Source: Biscogniauxia marginata (lineage: Eukaryota; Ascomycota; Sordariomycetes; Xylariales; Xylariaceae). Taken from it: 64,000 nucleotides of DNA. Position numbers and translations under genes: made by a program. Within the stretch, counting starts at the first letter, position 1. The number at the start of each line of letters is the position of its first letter. The notes below the pieces were generated by a model. That model made no database searches. It saw only the letters and a program-made list of their open reading frames with translations, and was not told the origin of the DNA. The DNA lies in the NCBI GenBank assembly GCA_022695795.1, contig MU404074.1:372001-436000 (forward strand), given 5' to 3'. Below are positions 22,509 to 34,627 of the stretch, piece after piece.

Positions 22509-24122
22509 ATGTCGCAACTTCACGTGGAATTGGTGGATGCCCTCTTGGCTTTGGCCAATGTCGAGGAGAAGGACGAGGCCTTTGTTCGCGATTACTTCGT
22601 CGACATCGCCGCTGATTCTGATGCCACAACCTTAGCACACAAAGTGCTATCCTCGGTGGGTACCTCATTAAATAGAACACCTTCATATCAAACTCCTAAC
22701 TTGTCACAGGTTGCTGGCTTTCTGGAATCTCGATCTTCGTTGTCCGAACTTCAGCGTCGTGTCATCAAGAAGCTACTTGATGAGCTCCAGGACCAATCTT
22801 CCTCTGGTACTATCAGTGCTATTGAGCACTGTGGAACTGTTCCCGGAACTCCGAGCCCATTGCTCGATAGCAATCCTTCGACTCAGGATGCGGCTGCTAG
22901 TTTTGCCGGCGAGGATCCGTACCAATTCTCTAACGAACCTGATCACGTAAAGGATCGAAATACTGGTCTTGCTATTGACTATCCCGCTGATCATGAGCAC
23001 GCTAATACCAAGGAGACAGTGGAAGCGAACCGACTGGCATGGAATAAATTGCAAAATGATAGCGGTATTATTGCCTCACGTATGCGATCTTGTGGGGTCC
23101 ATGGCCGGGTCAACAATATCACTCAAGGTGTCGGCAATGTCTCCCTCGACGTGCCTGCTCAATTTTCTAGCAACACTAATCAGAAAGAGGTATGTAATTC
23201 CTAGTCTTCTGAACTTCACTCTCTACCGTTACTCATTGGTCCATATTAGCCTACCCCCCAAAATGGCCGAGATCTGGAGAAGACCTATCCCTTCGGCCAC
23301 AAGTTGATATCGTCTCTTGGATGGTCTGCCGAGCAGGGCCTGGGACCAGATGGAACTGGGATCAAGAAGCCAATTCATCATGGAGGCCTGCACGGCTGTA
23401 ATAAAAATATGGATGAGACTGCTGGCCTGGGACATCCTAACCGCAAGAATCCAGGGAAGCGTTATGCCAGCGCGCGCCACGTATCCCAGCCCGATCAAGA
23501 GACTCGCGATCACAACGAAGAGACAGAAGATGATAATGAAGATGATAAGCAATGCTCATGGGACGGGAGCAAAGCACCTCGCACTTCGCATGCTAAGGAT
23601 GAGTACTCAAAGGAATACACCCCTGAAGTACATGAAGAGACGATTGGAAGAGCGCCGGACTCGCTTGGGCGCCAAAAGTCATTCGATTCTCTACAGACAC
23701 AGACGCCCGCTGCCGCGGACGTGTTTGAGAATACTTCCGACCGTGAGTCGGAAGAGGAATCAGCCGAAGCAGCTCAGCCTCTCTCGCGCTCTCGACGTAA
23801 CCGGTACACAGGTCCTTCGTTCAAACGACGTGCTGGCTTCGCCAAAAAATCTAAGTGGTACAAAATCCATGACGCCAGAAAGCGCTTCGACCGCGGGACA
23901 AAGATGAAGAAGGAGGTGCCTCCTTCACGAGCCCGCCCCCCCGCCTTCACGCCCGATGGCTGGTACCGCGACGAGGACGGCGAATGCAAGCCAAACCTAT
24001 ACGACAGCACGAGGTTCTTACCCAAGAACATTGTATCGGGTTATGACTCGCCGGATTCCCGGTCCAATGCCGATATCGGTAGCTGGCCGGACGAGGAATA
24101 CTTGGGTAAAAGCATCTGGTAG
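22509..24122 (+). CDS. G-patch domain protein
   Basis: Three exons (22509-22655, 22710-23189, 23250-24122) give 499 residues. The first intron is exactly 54 nt and free of stops, so it could be retained without breaking the frame; the GTGGGT donor, CCTAAC branch and CACAG acceptor favour splicing. The N-terminus (SQLHVELVDALLALANVEEK, DEAFVRDYFVDIA) is a conserved helical region of this fungal family. The G-patch lies at about residues 223-265 (FGHKLISSLGWSAEQGLGPD, GTGIKKPIHHGG, GLGH). G-patches usually activate DEAH-box RNA helicases, so a role in splicing or ribosome assembly is likely but not shown. A long acidic, disordered stretch (310-370) and a conserved C-terminus (KKSKWYKIHDARKRFDRG; PDGWYRDEDGECKPNLYDST) follow. 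Confidence 0.85.
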
Positions 24123-25249
24123 GGAATCTCCTAGATAGTTCCGTGGAAGTGGCATCTGGGTCTGAAATATCGATCAATGATGTTGTTGATGGACTTTCTT
24201 GAAACGATAAGGAGACCTCTGGGCATGCCTTTCCGTCCTTTAGTGGACCGTGGAGCATTCATCAGGAGATTTTTGTTGCGAGTCTGCATGGCTTGACACT
24301 TGGAGACGTTGCTAGTAGTAGAGGCTTGCATGGATGGAGATGGGATTTCTTTTCTTTGCTGGAGATGTGGGCCTTCTGATAAATGGAGCGTAGATTTCGG
24401 ACGCTGATGAGGTGTAGATGTACATTAGTGGCCTTCTCCTTTCTATGTATGAGATCAACTTGTCTTTATATACCACCAAGGACTTTTATGCCCGTGACAT
24501 AGGAGGCTTTTTATGTATTTACATTTCATCGTATTTTTTGTCGGGGCCTAGTCGCATAGAAATTCCCGTAATTTAATTACAGCTATTAATTAACAAGTAA
24601 TATTAGTTATATGATTTCGAGAAACAAACTTGATAGACACTTATATCTGGTATATTTTTATATAATCGATTTAAGAATGTTAATTATCTAGAAATATGCC
24701 GAGGAGTATGCCCTAAGTAGTAAGGTAGGTAGTGATACAGCTTTACTTAAGGAGTGGTCATATATACACGGCTGACCTTTTATTCCCCTATACGTCCTGT
24801 ACCTACCTGTTGCACTTTCTCGCCGTTAGGAGCCATCGTGACGAAAGTCAAAGCCACTAGCCAGAAGCCACAGAAGTCACACATTGTACCATTCCCATGT
24901 ATTTGTTCATGAATAAATTTGTCTAGGAAAAAAAGGGAGTGAAATTAAAGGAGTGATAAGATTATTTGCGTAATATGTACTTCTAATTAAAATGAGGAGT
25001 TGTTTATTTTAATTATTCACACTGCTTATGTAGAATAAATACTAGACTGGATGTGATAATTGGAAGGGAGGAGGGGGGATGAATAGTATGGTGATGAGAT
25101 AGGTATATGCAATACCGGAGATGGAAAGCATGAAGATGTAGCTACACTGAGAACTAGGCGGTAGGAGACGGGGAGAATGGGCAGTCGATGAGAAAAGGGA
25201 AAGGGGAGACAGGCAGGTTAAAAAAGAAAAAGAACAAAAAAGAAAACAA

Positions 25250-25340
25250 GAAAGGAGAGGATTCGAACCCGGGACCTCCGGAGAATGTGTTCAGCAAAAA
25301 AAGTTCCGGCAGGGTGACTTCTTAACCACTGCCGGCCGAA
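25250..25340 (-). ncRNA. tRNA-like sequence or tRNA-derived SINE head
   Basis: On the minus strand the sequence contains a box A-like GTGGTTAAGAAGTC and, about 45 nt on, a clear box B-like GGGTTCGAATCC, spacing as in a tRNA gene. T-rich runs that could stop RNA polymerase III follow. The acceptor and T-stem pairings are poor, so this is unlikely to be a working tRNA. A tRNA-derived SINE or a tRNA pseudogene fits best. Confidence 0.45.
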
Positions 25341-26332
25341 AAGCCCCTTTGGGTTTTATCTGACCGTCGAGTCACTAGTCCGTACTTCCTTCTCAGGGCT
25401 CACCCTCCAGAGACATTCTAGATCCGGCTGGTAGAATACTTTTCTAATGGGCATTATAAGGCACCTTACCCACCCCGCTGTTTTCCCGAGGGGGATGCTT
25501 CGTAGGGCAGCACATTTCTGGGGGGTACGTACTGTCTGTCACCTGGGTAGCAACTATTCACCCGATCCCCCTTTGTTGCTCTTAGCCACCTTATCGGTTT
25601 GATTTACCCTACCGCGTCCACTTGATTGCAATCATCACCACCATGACTTTGTGACGTCTTTGACACTTTTTGGTGTTTGCCTTTTTCGTGATCTTGCCGC
25701 CTACCTACCCACTCTACCTTTATATATGTTTCTAAGGGGATTAATAAACGTATATCTTAATAATTACTATATATTGTCGTTTAATAACACTATATTTTAG
25801 AGATTTGCTATTATATATACTTTGTCGTTTTATATTATAAATAAACATTAAATAATAAAACCTTATTAATATTTCCTTTTTCTTTATTTTTCTTTTAATC
25901 TTTTTCTTCGTAAAAAACAAATATAATAACACTTCACTATGTATTTCACGTACCCGTGTCTAAGGAGCATAAGATAGCCAGAATTAATTTATACTTATCT
26001 CCCTCCTAGAATATACCTCGCGATTACCTGACTTAATGAAATTTCCGCTGCGCCTCGCTAACCATCTAACTCCCTCCATCCACGTGACGTTAGCTGCAGG
26101 CAAGGTGTGACGGGCGAGGTTAGATAACATCGACCAAAGTCACATCCGCCGAAGTAAAAAATTACTCATCAGGGGTAACGGCTTGCGTAATAACTGGCGT
26201 CAAGAAATCCAGGAGGTACATGCCAGAGGCGATAGGAGGATAAAGGCGACACTTAATTAATAAGCATGAAGTACGGTTCGGTACTACCATTATTACCGAA
26301 TGTATTGTTATCGTCTATATAAAGTTAAGCGG

Positions 26333-26412
26333 CTATAGCGAGATTTAAACTTGCATTTGTGTTTTAAGTAAATACACTTCTAAGTGTTAACCAACTGTGC
26401 TATGTGGCTTGG
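26333..26412 (-). ncRNA. Degenerate tRNA-like sequence
   Basis: On the minus strand: AGCACAGTTGGTTAACAC (box A-like D arm) and GCAAGTTTAAATCTCGC, which would be a good T arm if the loop were TTCGAAT. The changes in the loop are C-to-T/G-to-A. No acceptor stem could be closed. Probably a tRNA pseudogene, perhaps touched by RIP. Confidence 0.35.
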
Positions 26413-27318
26413 CGCAGCTAAAAGTAGATCATAGGGCGATATGCTCAGCCTGGCTGTTGTAAGACGCCCGACGAAGTTGATATTTTCCTAATTAAAAGGG
26501 GCGAAGAAACGTGACTCGATGCAACATAATGTGAAGTTCATTTTATATTGCTAATACCGGTTGCTCTAACGTAAGGGTCCATCTTCGGACTCCAAGAGGT
26601 GACTATATTGAACCATAGTCCATTCCTGTGGCACTATGTTACGCCAAAGCCGCGAGGGCTATGGTGGATTATGAGGAAATTACCAAAAGCTGAAAGGCAT
26701 ATGCAGGCTTGTCATGTCTGGTACAAGAGAGACCAATGAAAAGGTTACACATCTCAAGGTCGAATGTGGACTCCTTAGATGTCTCATTAGACAGCTCACA
26801 CTGTCGACGTTCCAGCCCCATTAGTAAGGCAACTAGAAAACCTTTTTTCAATAAAATGAAATTATGTAGTTCATTACATCTAAATAGACGTAACGTAAAT
26901 GTTTCGAACAACGATCAAATATGTCATGGCCACAGGTAGGCTTCAGGAGACAGGAGAAGGCGGCTCGACGATGTCATCGTCATCACCATCGTCGTCGTCG
27001 CTGTCGTCATTGTCGTCGTAATATTCCTCGTAGCAGGACCATTTTTCGGACTATCGACATCTCACCTTCGTACTAACCCAGCAGGTCGCGCTTGAGTCGC
27101 TGATCATAGGACTCTGAACACTTGGATAATGGCCTTCAAGTTGATTTGCTACTAACTATCCACGATACTATAGAGATGTCCCATGTAATACCCGCCTATG
27201 ACAGAAATAGATTCGACTCTACTGTGGGGGGTTGAGGAGTTCTGACGCAAGATTAGGATAAGATCATGTACAGTAACGTTAGTTACCCTTTAGGGATTAG
27301 CCCGGGCGTAATAAACTT

Positions 27319-27341
27319 GTGTGTGTGTGTGTGTGTGTGTT
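27319..27341. repeat. (GT)n microsatellite
   Basis: Uninterrupted run of about eleven GT units. Confidence 0.9.
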
Positions 27342-27500
27342 TCTTGTCTTCACTACTCCGTATTCTTGGTGCCAAAATGGGTCCTTCTTTCCGGGATCAT
27401 AACAGGACTCTCATATTCTCCTCAACGTCAAGTTTACGAGTCATCAATCTACTGTTGATTAGTTCTATTCTTTTTCAACATTTGTTGAAAAATTCTTGAA

Positions 27501-30494
27501 CTAACTTACCAGGGAAGAAGTATCCGTAAACTTTCGAGTCAAATACTTGCCAGATTCGTCGATGCCCTGAGCAGCAGCTTGCTTTGCCGTATCATTGGAG
27601 GCAGTGATGGCCTTGGTCACGATGGCCGGAGGCTTGACGGGAACGAATTCCAATTGGGCTGCAGCCGTCGTGGCCTTGGTTTCTAGATTGTCCACAATCG
27701 TGGCTTGTTTCTGTGTTGTGAGAAACAGTCCTATGTTAGAAAAAGTGTAAAGCATATACAAGGTTCTGTTGGTAAGGCGACAACCATTGGGACACGGGCA
27801 AGGACGAGGAGGTTTCTTAAAGGGAGAGGGAAAGAAATTACCTGCTCAACTAGATCCTTGACTCCCTGCGTGGCATTTTTGTTGAAGTCGGCCACCATCT
27901 TGGTTCTATTTTCGAGAATCTGTATTTCGTAGGGAAAAAAGGTCATATTAACTCGTGCCAGCTATGTGAGAACTCCGTCCTGGGGAGTACACTTACCCTT
28001 TGCTGTTCCCTTGTATCGCTGGTGTTGTTGTACTCGGTCTGCATGTTGTTGACCATCTCCAGGCCTGGGCGAATAAACTGTCGATCTACATCGAGGTACA
28101 TGTCGGCAATGTCGCGGAATAGCTCAAAGTAGGCACGAACATTAAGCGAGAAGCTGAAAATCATCTGGAAAGAAATTAACCGCGTGCTCAGTTACTCGTA
28201 ACAGCATAGTGGGTGGGGAATAAAGATTTATCTTACCTGACGTTGGAAATCCGTAAAGGAAAAGTTGAGAATACTTCGTTCGGGCTTATCGATGTGGGTG
28301 GAAGCACTCAAGTACTCGATGAAAGGCTCAACTTGGTCGGCGACTACGTGATCGACGAGGGTGCTGATGGCAGAGAAGAAGGCCACCAGACGGTTGATTT
28401 GAGACTTGAGCTGGACCAGGATGTCGATACACTTGATCAGGATGGCCTTGATTTTATCCTATATATTGTTGTAAATATTCATCAGTATATTGAACAAGAC
28501 AAGGGCCAATCATTACAAGGATATAGTTGACATAAATTCTGTGAGGATAGTTGCATGGTGGTGGTGGTAATGTTGGTTACGTACCAAGTTAATATTGGCA
28601 GCCTGCAAGGTGGCTAGCTCAGCTTGGATCTCGCCAATCTTGAGCTGTACCTCGATGAACTTGTCGCTCGCCTTTTGGTAGTTCTCAGTTACTGTCTGCA
28701 TGACCTTGGCGGTTTGATCCAGCTTTGTGGTTGCCGCGTCAATGATCTGCTTCCGGAAGGCCCCGTTCTTGTCAGTAGGCGAGCTGTTGACCTGGGGCGG
28801 GTTGACCATAGGCGGCTGAGGTGCGATATCAGTAAATATTGCAATAATTCGTGATGCAGCAATTAACACAAAGAGCTTACCGCTGTAGCATTGCTAAGAT
28901 TCTTCGAGTCTGTGTCTAGTTGTACAGCCTTGGCCGCCTGTGTGTTCATGGTTAACTGCCATTCCTTGACTTCTGTAGAGTCTGCCTTTGGAAGCGGCGT
29001 TCCGTTGATGGACTTGTTGTCTGCAATGGACTTCTGAAGTCCGTCGGTGACCTGGAAGTTTTGAAGTTAGCCCAAAGATCAATACATAGTAGCACTATCG
29101 GTCATACCTTCTTCACTTTGGCGAGAACATCAACTAGTGTCTGCGATGGTGGGTTGTTAGATCCCTTGAAGCTCTTGCTGGCATCATCCAGTAGGACAGC
29201 CAAGACGCCGATGCCCATGTTCTGCTTCTCAGGGTCCTTAGACTGGAGCAGGTCCCAGTCCACGCCCTCATCAGCACCACCCGTGACATATGACCGAATA
29301 GTTAACACGTGGCCCCGTATATGGCCGATGACGCCGTATGCCGGGTCATTGGGAAATGGCGGCGTGGCGCTGGGGGTGACGGGAGGTGCGTTTGTGGTGG
29401 TGGGCACGTTGCTGTGATCCGCCTTGCCGTCGCCGACAGAACCTCCCTGCGCGCCGCCGTTGCCTGGCTTGAAGATGTTGACGCCCTTTTCGATCTTGGC
29501 CGTTATGCTGAAGTTCTCGATCAGAGCAGGGACGGCCAGGTTGAGGGCGTTGGTGAATGTGTCGGTTAAGTTGCCGACAAATTGCTGGGCCACTAAGTCC
29601 CAGCCTGAAGGGAACTCGTCAGCGGCCTTCTTGTATGCGCTGGTGGCTGTCTCGAGACTGGATTTAAGCGTGGTGGTGCTTTCAGTGGCCAGCTTTTTGG
29701 CTTCGGCTGCGCTCTCCAGCTTGGTCTTGGCGGCTGCGTACTGGATCTGATTGGCCGCGCGCTTCTCAGACGCGTCGGACGAGGTCTGCACCACGCACAT
29801 GTGCAACTCGCATACCATGTCCAGCCAGGCCTGGAACACGGACTCCATGTCACGGGCCTTGGACTCACAGTCTTTAGCCACGCGAGCCAGAGTTTTGATG
29901 CTGGGCGCCAATAGAGTCTGCGCTGAGTCGGGATCTCCCAGAAGTCCAATGATTTGGTTGATCTGTTGGGTGAATTAGTTAGATAAAGTAAATATAGTTC
30001 GGGCTTGTAAGCAACAGTCATCCTACCGTTTGCTTAATAGTACTGCTCTTAAGCGAAATGGCATCAAATGACTTTGCTGATGTGCCAAAGGCCTTGGCTC
30101 CTTGGTCTGCGCATTGGATCAGGCAGGTGTTCAAGGCAGGCGAGTCAAAGTTGCTGTTTTCATTTAGTCATCGTAGATCGTACATGAAAATCCAACTCTC
30201 CCAGCGGAAATGATATTACCTCAGGTACTTGAAACCCCCATGGGGCGGGATGATCTTGATCTGCGTAGCATCAGGAATAGTGGAAGCGACAAAGAGGGAC
30301 GCCAGGAGCGAGACAGAAACCGGAGCGGCTGAGAGCAACTCATTCCAGTTAAAACCGGGTCGGAAGAGCATGGACTGCTTGACATCTTGGACATACTGAG
30401 CCGTGGATACTTGTCTGATATTGCTGTCTTTGATCTTTTGCAAGGCAAGAGTCTCTTGCTCCTGGGTCAGGTTATCCGCAGATGGCTGAGGCAT
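27501..30494 (-). CDS. Large helical protein of unknown function, 778 residues
   Basis: Nine exons read cleanly with GT..AG introns and matching phases: 30494-30220, 30153-30027, 29962-29108, 29051-28881, 28815-28585, 28458-28237, 28164-27997, 27919-27842, 27710-27501. The start is MPQPSADNLTQEQETLALQ; a hydrophobic run VSVSLLASLFVAS lies near residue 60. The rest is mostly long amphipathic helix, with heptad-like stretches in ANQIQYAAAKTKLESAAEAK, KASDKFIEVQLKIGEIQAEL and VEPFIEYLSA. A Pro/Gly/Asn-rich, low-complexity linker sits at about residues 290-330. No signal peptide and no known domain were recognised. The layout resembles helical-bundle proteins in general, including some pore-forming ones, but nothing in the sequence proves that. 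It is divergent from the serine protease gene and parallel to the second helical gene. Confidence 0.75.
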
Positions 30495-31604
30495 GGTTGT
30501 ACTAGCTCTACAAGCCGGGGATTCCTAGAATGGGCAATTAAAGTCAAGAGGTGAAAATAGAAGATTTTGAGAAACTTTGGGATGGGAATACAGACCTCAT
30601 TTTGATGGCTTGAAAGTTCTGAGACAGAAACTCCTCTTGGATATAATAATTCCATAGATGATGCATTCGAGACATTACTTGCAAACTGCATGTCACACGA
30701 GAATGGCGTCAGGTATTAAGACCTATCAGCTACACGTAGCCTCGTCAGGTAGCAATATTGATGTAAGAGGTATGCACAACGGAATGTGATTACGCCGGTT
30801 AATAACCTGGTAGGTGGTTAAGGATAATGAGACCCCTTTAGATTATGTAAAAATATGGGATGAATACCCCCTCGGGCCTTAACACCACATTGATCAGTAA
30901 GAACCTTGAGTGCAAAAAAGAATTATTAGCTGAACTGAACTCGTATTTTTCTAAGCCCAGTAGCCGTTGTCACGCTGCAGCATGATTAAAGCCTCTTCTC
31001 GGCGATTGCTTTTAAGTGTGATATTGATTGAATGGCTGCATGTTCTCTATGTTATCGAATGTCATTGGGTCCCCTCCTCCCTCCCCCTCCTTTTTTTATG
31101 GCTTGGCTCGATGGTTTCATCTTTCGAGGCGTCTTCGCTTCAGCTGAAATGTAACTCCTACCTATCGAATTTATTGCAATTTAACCTTCAACAAATTGGA
31201 CTTTAAACCGCCGGTCGTCGTAAAGTCGCCTTGCATTATATCAGAATCCGTTTCCACAGCACGGCTGACGGGCTAGACCGCACTCTTGTAAAGGTTGCAT
31301 CCCATACAAGTTCTGACAGGTCCGGTCGTAGACCTGTGTGAGATTATGCCCATTCATCGTGCTATGATGGCGTTTGGAAAAACATGTGTATTCTGGCTTT
31401 CCATTGACAATGGATTGACTGTGGCGTCAGCATTGCTTTTCATCTTTCACATGCACAAAGCCTTCGAGCTATAAATCCTACTCTAATATTTAATATTTTT
31501 ACTCCTCCTAAATCAACTATCTTCTCTTGCTCACTTAGAAACTTCTGTTTGCATAATACGACCGTATATTACTTTTTGATATAGGGCTTTCTACTCGTGA
31601 CAAA
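30495..31604. promoter_or_regulatory. Divergent intergenic region, helical gene / protease gene
   Basis: 1.1 kb between two head-to-head start codons with no other gene. A CTATAAATCC box lies about 135 bases before the protease ATG, followed by a pyrimidine-rich leader. The two genes could be co-regulated from here. Confidence 0.45.
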
Positions 31605-32966
31605 ATGGATGTAGAAATTGTACGCAACTATGACAAAGTCATTCAACCAAAGTTCCTGGCCATCCTTCGGTCCATCAAGGGTCTAGCATGGGCATCCTTT
31701 ATTCTAGACAAAGAAGGTGACCAATACAAACTTGAGATTACAACCCAAGACCCGTCCAACCCGAAATGGGCAGAAGCCAATGCCGCTCTCGAGAGGGCCT
31801 TCTTGGACTCAACTAATCGCAAGCTCCGAGTCAATGTAGTCAAGAGCAAGACGTTTGAGGAGATGCGTTTCGTGGTTCCTCGCTCGCCTCAACCGTACGA
31901 CGCAAACAGCAAGAACCCCTTTGGTCTGTACTCTCTTGGCCGAAGTATCGGCATCGAGCAACTAGACTATCCTGGAACCCTCGGGGGTTTCATCACCGTG
32001 ACTACGGGAGATAAGTCGCGAGTATATGGCTTGACTAACAACCACGTTGTGAACATTGGCAAGACCACGAATACGCAGCGTAAGTTTTGATCTGAGCCCA
32101 CCCGAACATGAGCAATCCCCTGAGTTTCTTTATGGCATATAGCGGGAGATCCAACTCAGGTCGAGACGGGCAATGCCATCTATTGTCCGAATTACCACGA
32201 CCTAGAAGCGACAAAGGTTCAACTGAACAACACCAAACTCCAGAACTACAAGATAGCACAGCTTCGGGCAGCATCTGGACGGTCTTTGATCATGCCTGCA
32301 GGCGCCACGTATCCCTGCCTTGTCGACTGGGCTCTTCTAGATCTGAACTCTCAAACGCTAAAGAGTATGCTCTTTGAGATTCCCAAGCTAAAGGCAAATT
32401 CCCAGTTGCCTCGAACTCCTCAGGAAGTAGGTCTCCATTGAACCCCCTGCGTAGATCTAAGCGCAGTGATATTATTACCACATGATCTAGGGTTCGCTAC
32501 GAAGTATAATCATCTCAGGAAAGAAGGCTGACAACTTTTGCCCGAACAGAAAGAAGCTCGGCCATTTCCTGCACAAATCACCTACGACCCAAAAGTGCAC
32601 CTTGTCGCCGGTATGACAGTCTTCAAGTGGGGTCGCACAACGGGTATCACGTCTGGCGAGGTGAAAATAGTCAGGAGCATGATGAACATTGCCGACGTCG
32701 AAACCTGGAAGGGAACAATTCATAATCCCCAAAAGTACACTGAGGTCGCCGAGCTGGTGGTAGGTCCCCGTCGCGGCGTCCCGTTCTGCGACAGCGGGGA
32801 CTCGGGTTCTCTCGTGGTGGACGAGCAGGGCCATGTGGTTGGATTGCTCTGGGCACGGGCTGATGATGATGTTATCGTGACTGATATTCGCGTTGTCTTT
32901 GAGTCGATTCGGGAGAAGATGGAATGGGGACCCAACGCCGTTTTCAGTGTTACTCCGGATTTCTAA
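31605..32966 (+). CDS. Chymotrypsin-fold (S1-like) serine protease with N-terminal extension
   Basis: Three exons (31605-32079, 32143-32426, 32550-32966) give 391 residues. The triad is visible: His147 in LTNNHVV, Asp220 in CLVDWALLDL, and Ser338 in CDSGDSGSLVV, the canonical GDSGS. WGRTTGITSG and GHVVGLLWA also fit trypsin-like folds. The first ~100 residues form a separate domain (MDVEIVRNYDKVIQPKFLAI, LEITTQDPSNPKWAEANAAL) that I do not recognise. No signal peptide is seen, so it probably acts inside the cell, unlike secreted trypsins. The second intron (32427-32549) has another possible AG (32504); the chosen one keeps the frame. It lies between two helical-protein genes, which suggests a shared role. 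Confidence 0.85.
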
Positions 32967-33269
32967 ACACATATCTCTCCAAAGAATAGCCTAAAGTCCA
33001 GACTTAGACTTCTATTTGAAGGAGATCGACGATGGTCGTTATTAAGCGTTATGCATACGGGATACGATTCAACCAATCTTTTTATACATCGTATTACTGA
33101 GTTTAGTCGCATCCGCTTCTAGGATATCGTGCTAACTTAGTCATCTTGTTGTATTTGAAGCATATCATCGTAGTAACAGTTATGAAGAGCGATAGTCTGA
33201 CTAGACGCAGCAAGTAAGTCTATTAACAAAATGCGTTCCTTCTAAACTATAAGGAAATTCATATCTCTG
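32967..33269. other. Convergent intergenic spacer
   Basis: About 300 bases between the stops of the protease and the second helical gene; nothing recognisable beyond probable 3' UTRs. Confidence 0.5.
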
Positions 33270-34627
33270 CTAGAAAAGATGCAAAAGATTCATAATCTTC
33301 CGTCTGTCTTCATGGCTCAAATCCGCAGCGGTCTCGGCCCCAGAGCGATGTAAGTTGTGTTCCAACAACAGACCATCTGCTAATGCAGCAAACATTAGAT
33401 TCTTAGTTTTCTTGCTCAGACCCTGGATATAAGCCAATAAGCCATTGGGATGTTCGTCAGTTTTGATGTTCTTGATGCTTCCCTTGCTATCGTCATGTTC
33501 AGCCAGATCGTTGACGATATTAGCGACCTGGGCCCGCAGTGCCTCATCCTGGAACGCCACCTCGGCTACCTGAAGGACTGTGGTGCCGTATTCAACCTTA
33601 GTCAGGGCGTATTCCGCATTCTCGGCGCGGTTAGCGCACTTAGCGATGAGTTGCCACGCGTCGTAGCGTTGGTTCTTGATGCGTGCAACATCCTGCTGCA
33701 TCAACTCGACGTCGCCCTGCAGCGAGGCGCACCGGCTCATGAGCTGTTTGCTCTGTGCCAGGATCCCCGCCTGCGTATACGAGAGACTCGACAGGGTGTT
33801 TATGCGTGCGTTTTCATCCCTGACTCGTTGCTCAGCAGCTTCGGCTTGCTGTTCAGCGACACGAACGGCACGCTCCGCATTTGCCACGTCGTCGGTCAGT
33901 GCCTCGATTATTGGCTTAAGGATCTCGAGAACGAGGCGAGCTGGTGGCCAGATCCACGTGTACTAGATTCATAAGACGGTGGTTAGAATTGACGGCCGCG
34001 TCCGCCTGCCTGGGGTACAACTCACCTTGTCAGCTTCGTCATATTTGTGTTGTTGCACGTATAGCTTGTCACGCAGAGTGTTAAGCGAACTCTGTGTGGC
34101 CTCTCGCTGCCTGTTGAGCTGGTACAGGGTCTCTTGTGCCGTGCCCAGAGCATTTCTAGTAGCCTGGAGCTCCTGATCCAGCCTGGTATCCAAGGCATTG
34201 GCGTTGACTTGCCATCCACCTAAGTCCCCATCATGGTATTGGACAATATAGAGGAATTGTTAGAACATATAATCTCGACATATATACTGCCGCTTTTCAC
34301 TGGGCAAGGTAAACTTACAACGGCAGAGAACGAGTTTACAATATCTAGATAATGTTCGGAGGCCTTGTCGGCTGCGTGCCAAGTGGTGCTGAGATTAGTT
34401 ACAGCGGCGGGTAGTTCAGCAGGAGGTGAGCTTGGGTTGAACTCCCCATACAAGAGCACAACGAGGGCCTGAAGACTCTGCATCGCGCTGGCGGTCTTGG
34501 TGGAGAGATCGGCCTGTGCCTTTAGCTGCTCCTTATGATAGTCCGTCTGTAGTTTTGTGAAATTGGCCTGCAGCTGTGGCAGTTGGGCCGCCAGATCTCT
34601 GACTTGCTGCTCATAATCATTTGACAT
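33270..34627 (-). CDS. Coiled-coil protein of unknown function, about 382 residues
   Basis: Three exons are proposed: 34627-34319, 34172-34026 and 33962-33270. The start is MSNDYEQQVRDLAAQLPQLQ, with a run of heptads through NFTKLQTDYHKEQLKAQADL. Exon 2 encodes ELQATRNALGTAQETLYQLN and RQREATQSSLNTLRDKLYVQ. Exon 3 begins WIWPPARLVLEILKPIIEAL and continues with VANAERAVRVAEQQAEAAEQ, then a conserved-looking end GLLAYIQGLSKKTKNLMFAA. Acceptors at 34220 and 34172 both compete for the first intron; only the latter keeps phase, although coiled-coil sequence continues upstream to 34193, so the junction is not certain. No signal peptide or known domain. It shares the all-helical style and orientation of the 778-residue gene across the protease gene. 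Confidence 0.65.

Larger units (their letters stand above)
24123..27500. other. Long gene-free stretch with tRNA-like relics and microsatellites
   Basis: About 3.4 kb without a convincing protein gene. It holds two tRNA-like relics (25250-25340 and 26333-26412), a very AT-rich patch (25740-25935), a GAC/GTC-type trinucleotide region (26968-27020), and a (GT)n microsatellite (27319-27341). Confidence 0.5.

Noticed and set aside
27501..34627. Calling the helical proteins gasdermins, ClyA-like or other named pore formers
   Set aside because: No recognisable family motif; the helical nature and the neighbouring protease alone do not justify the name.
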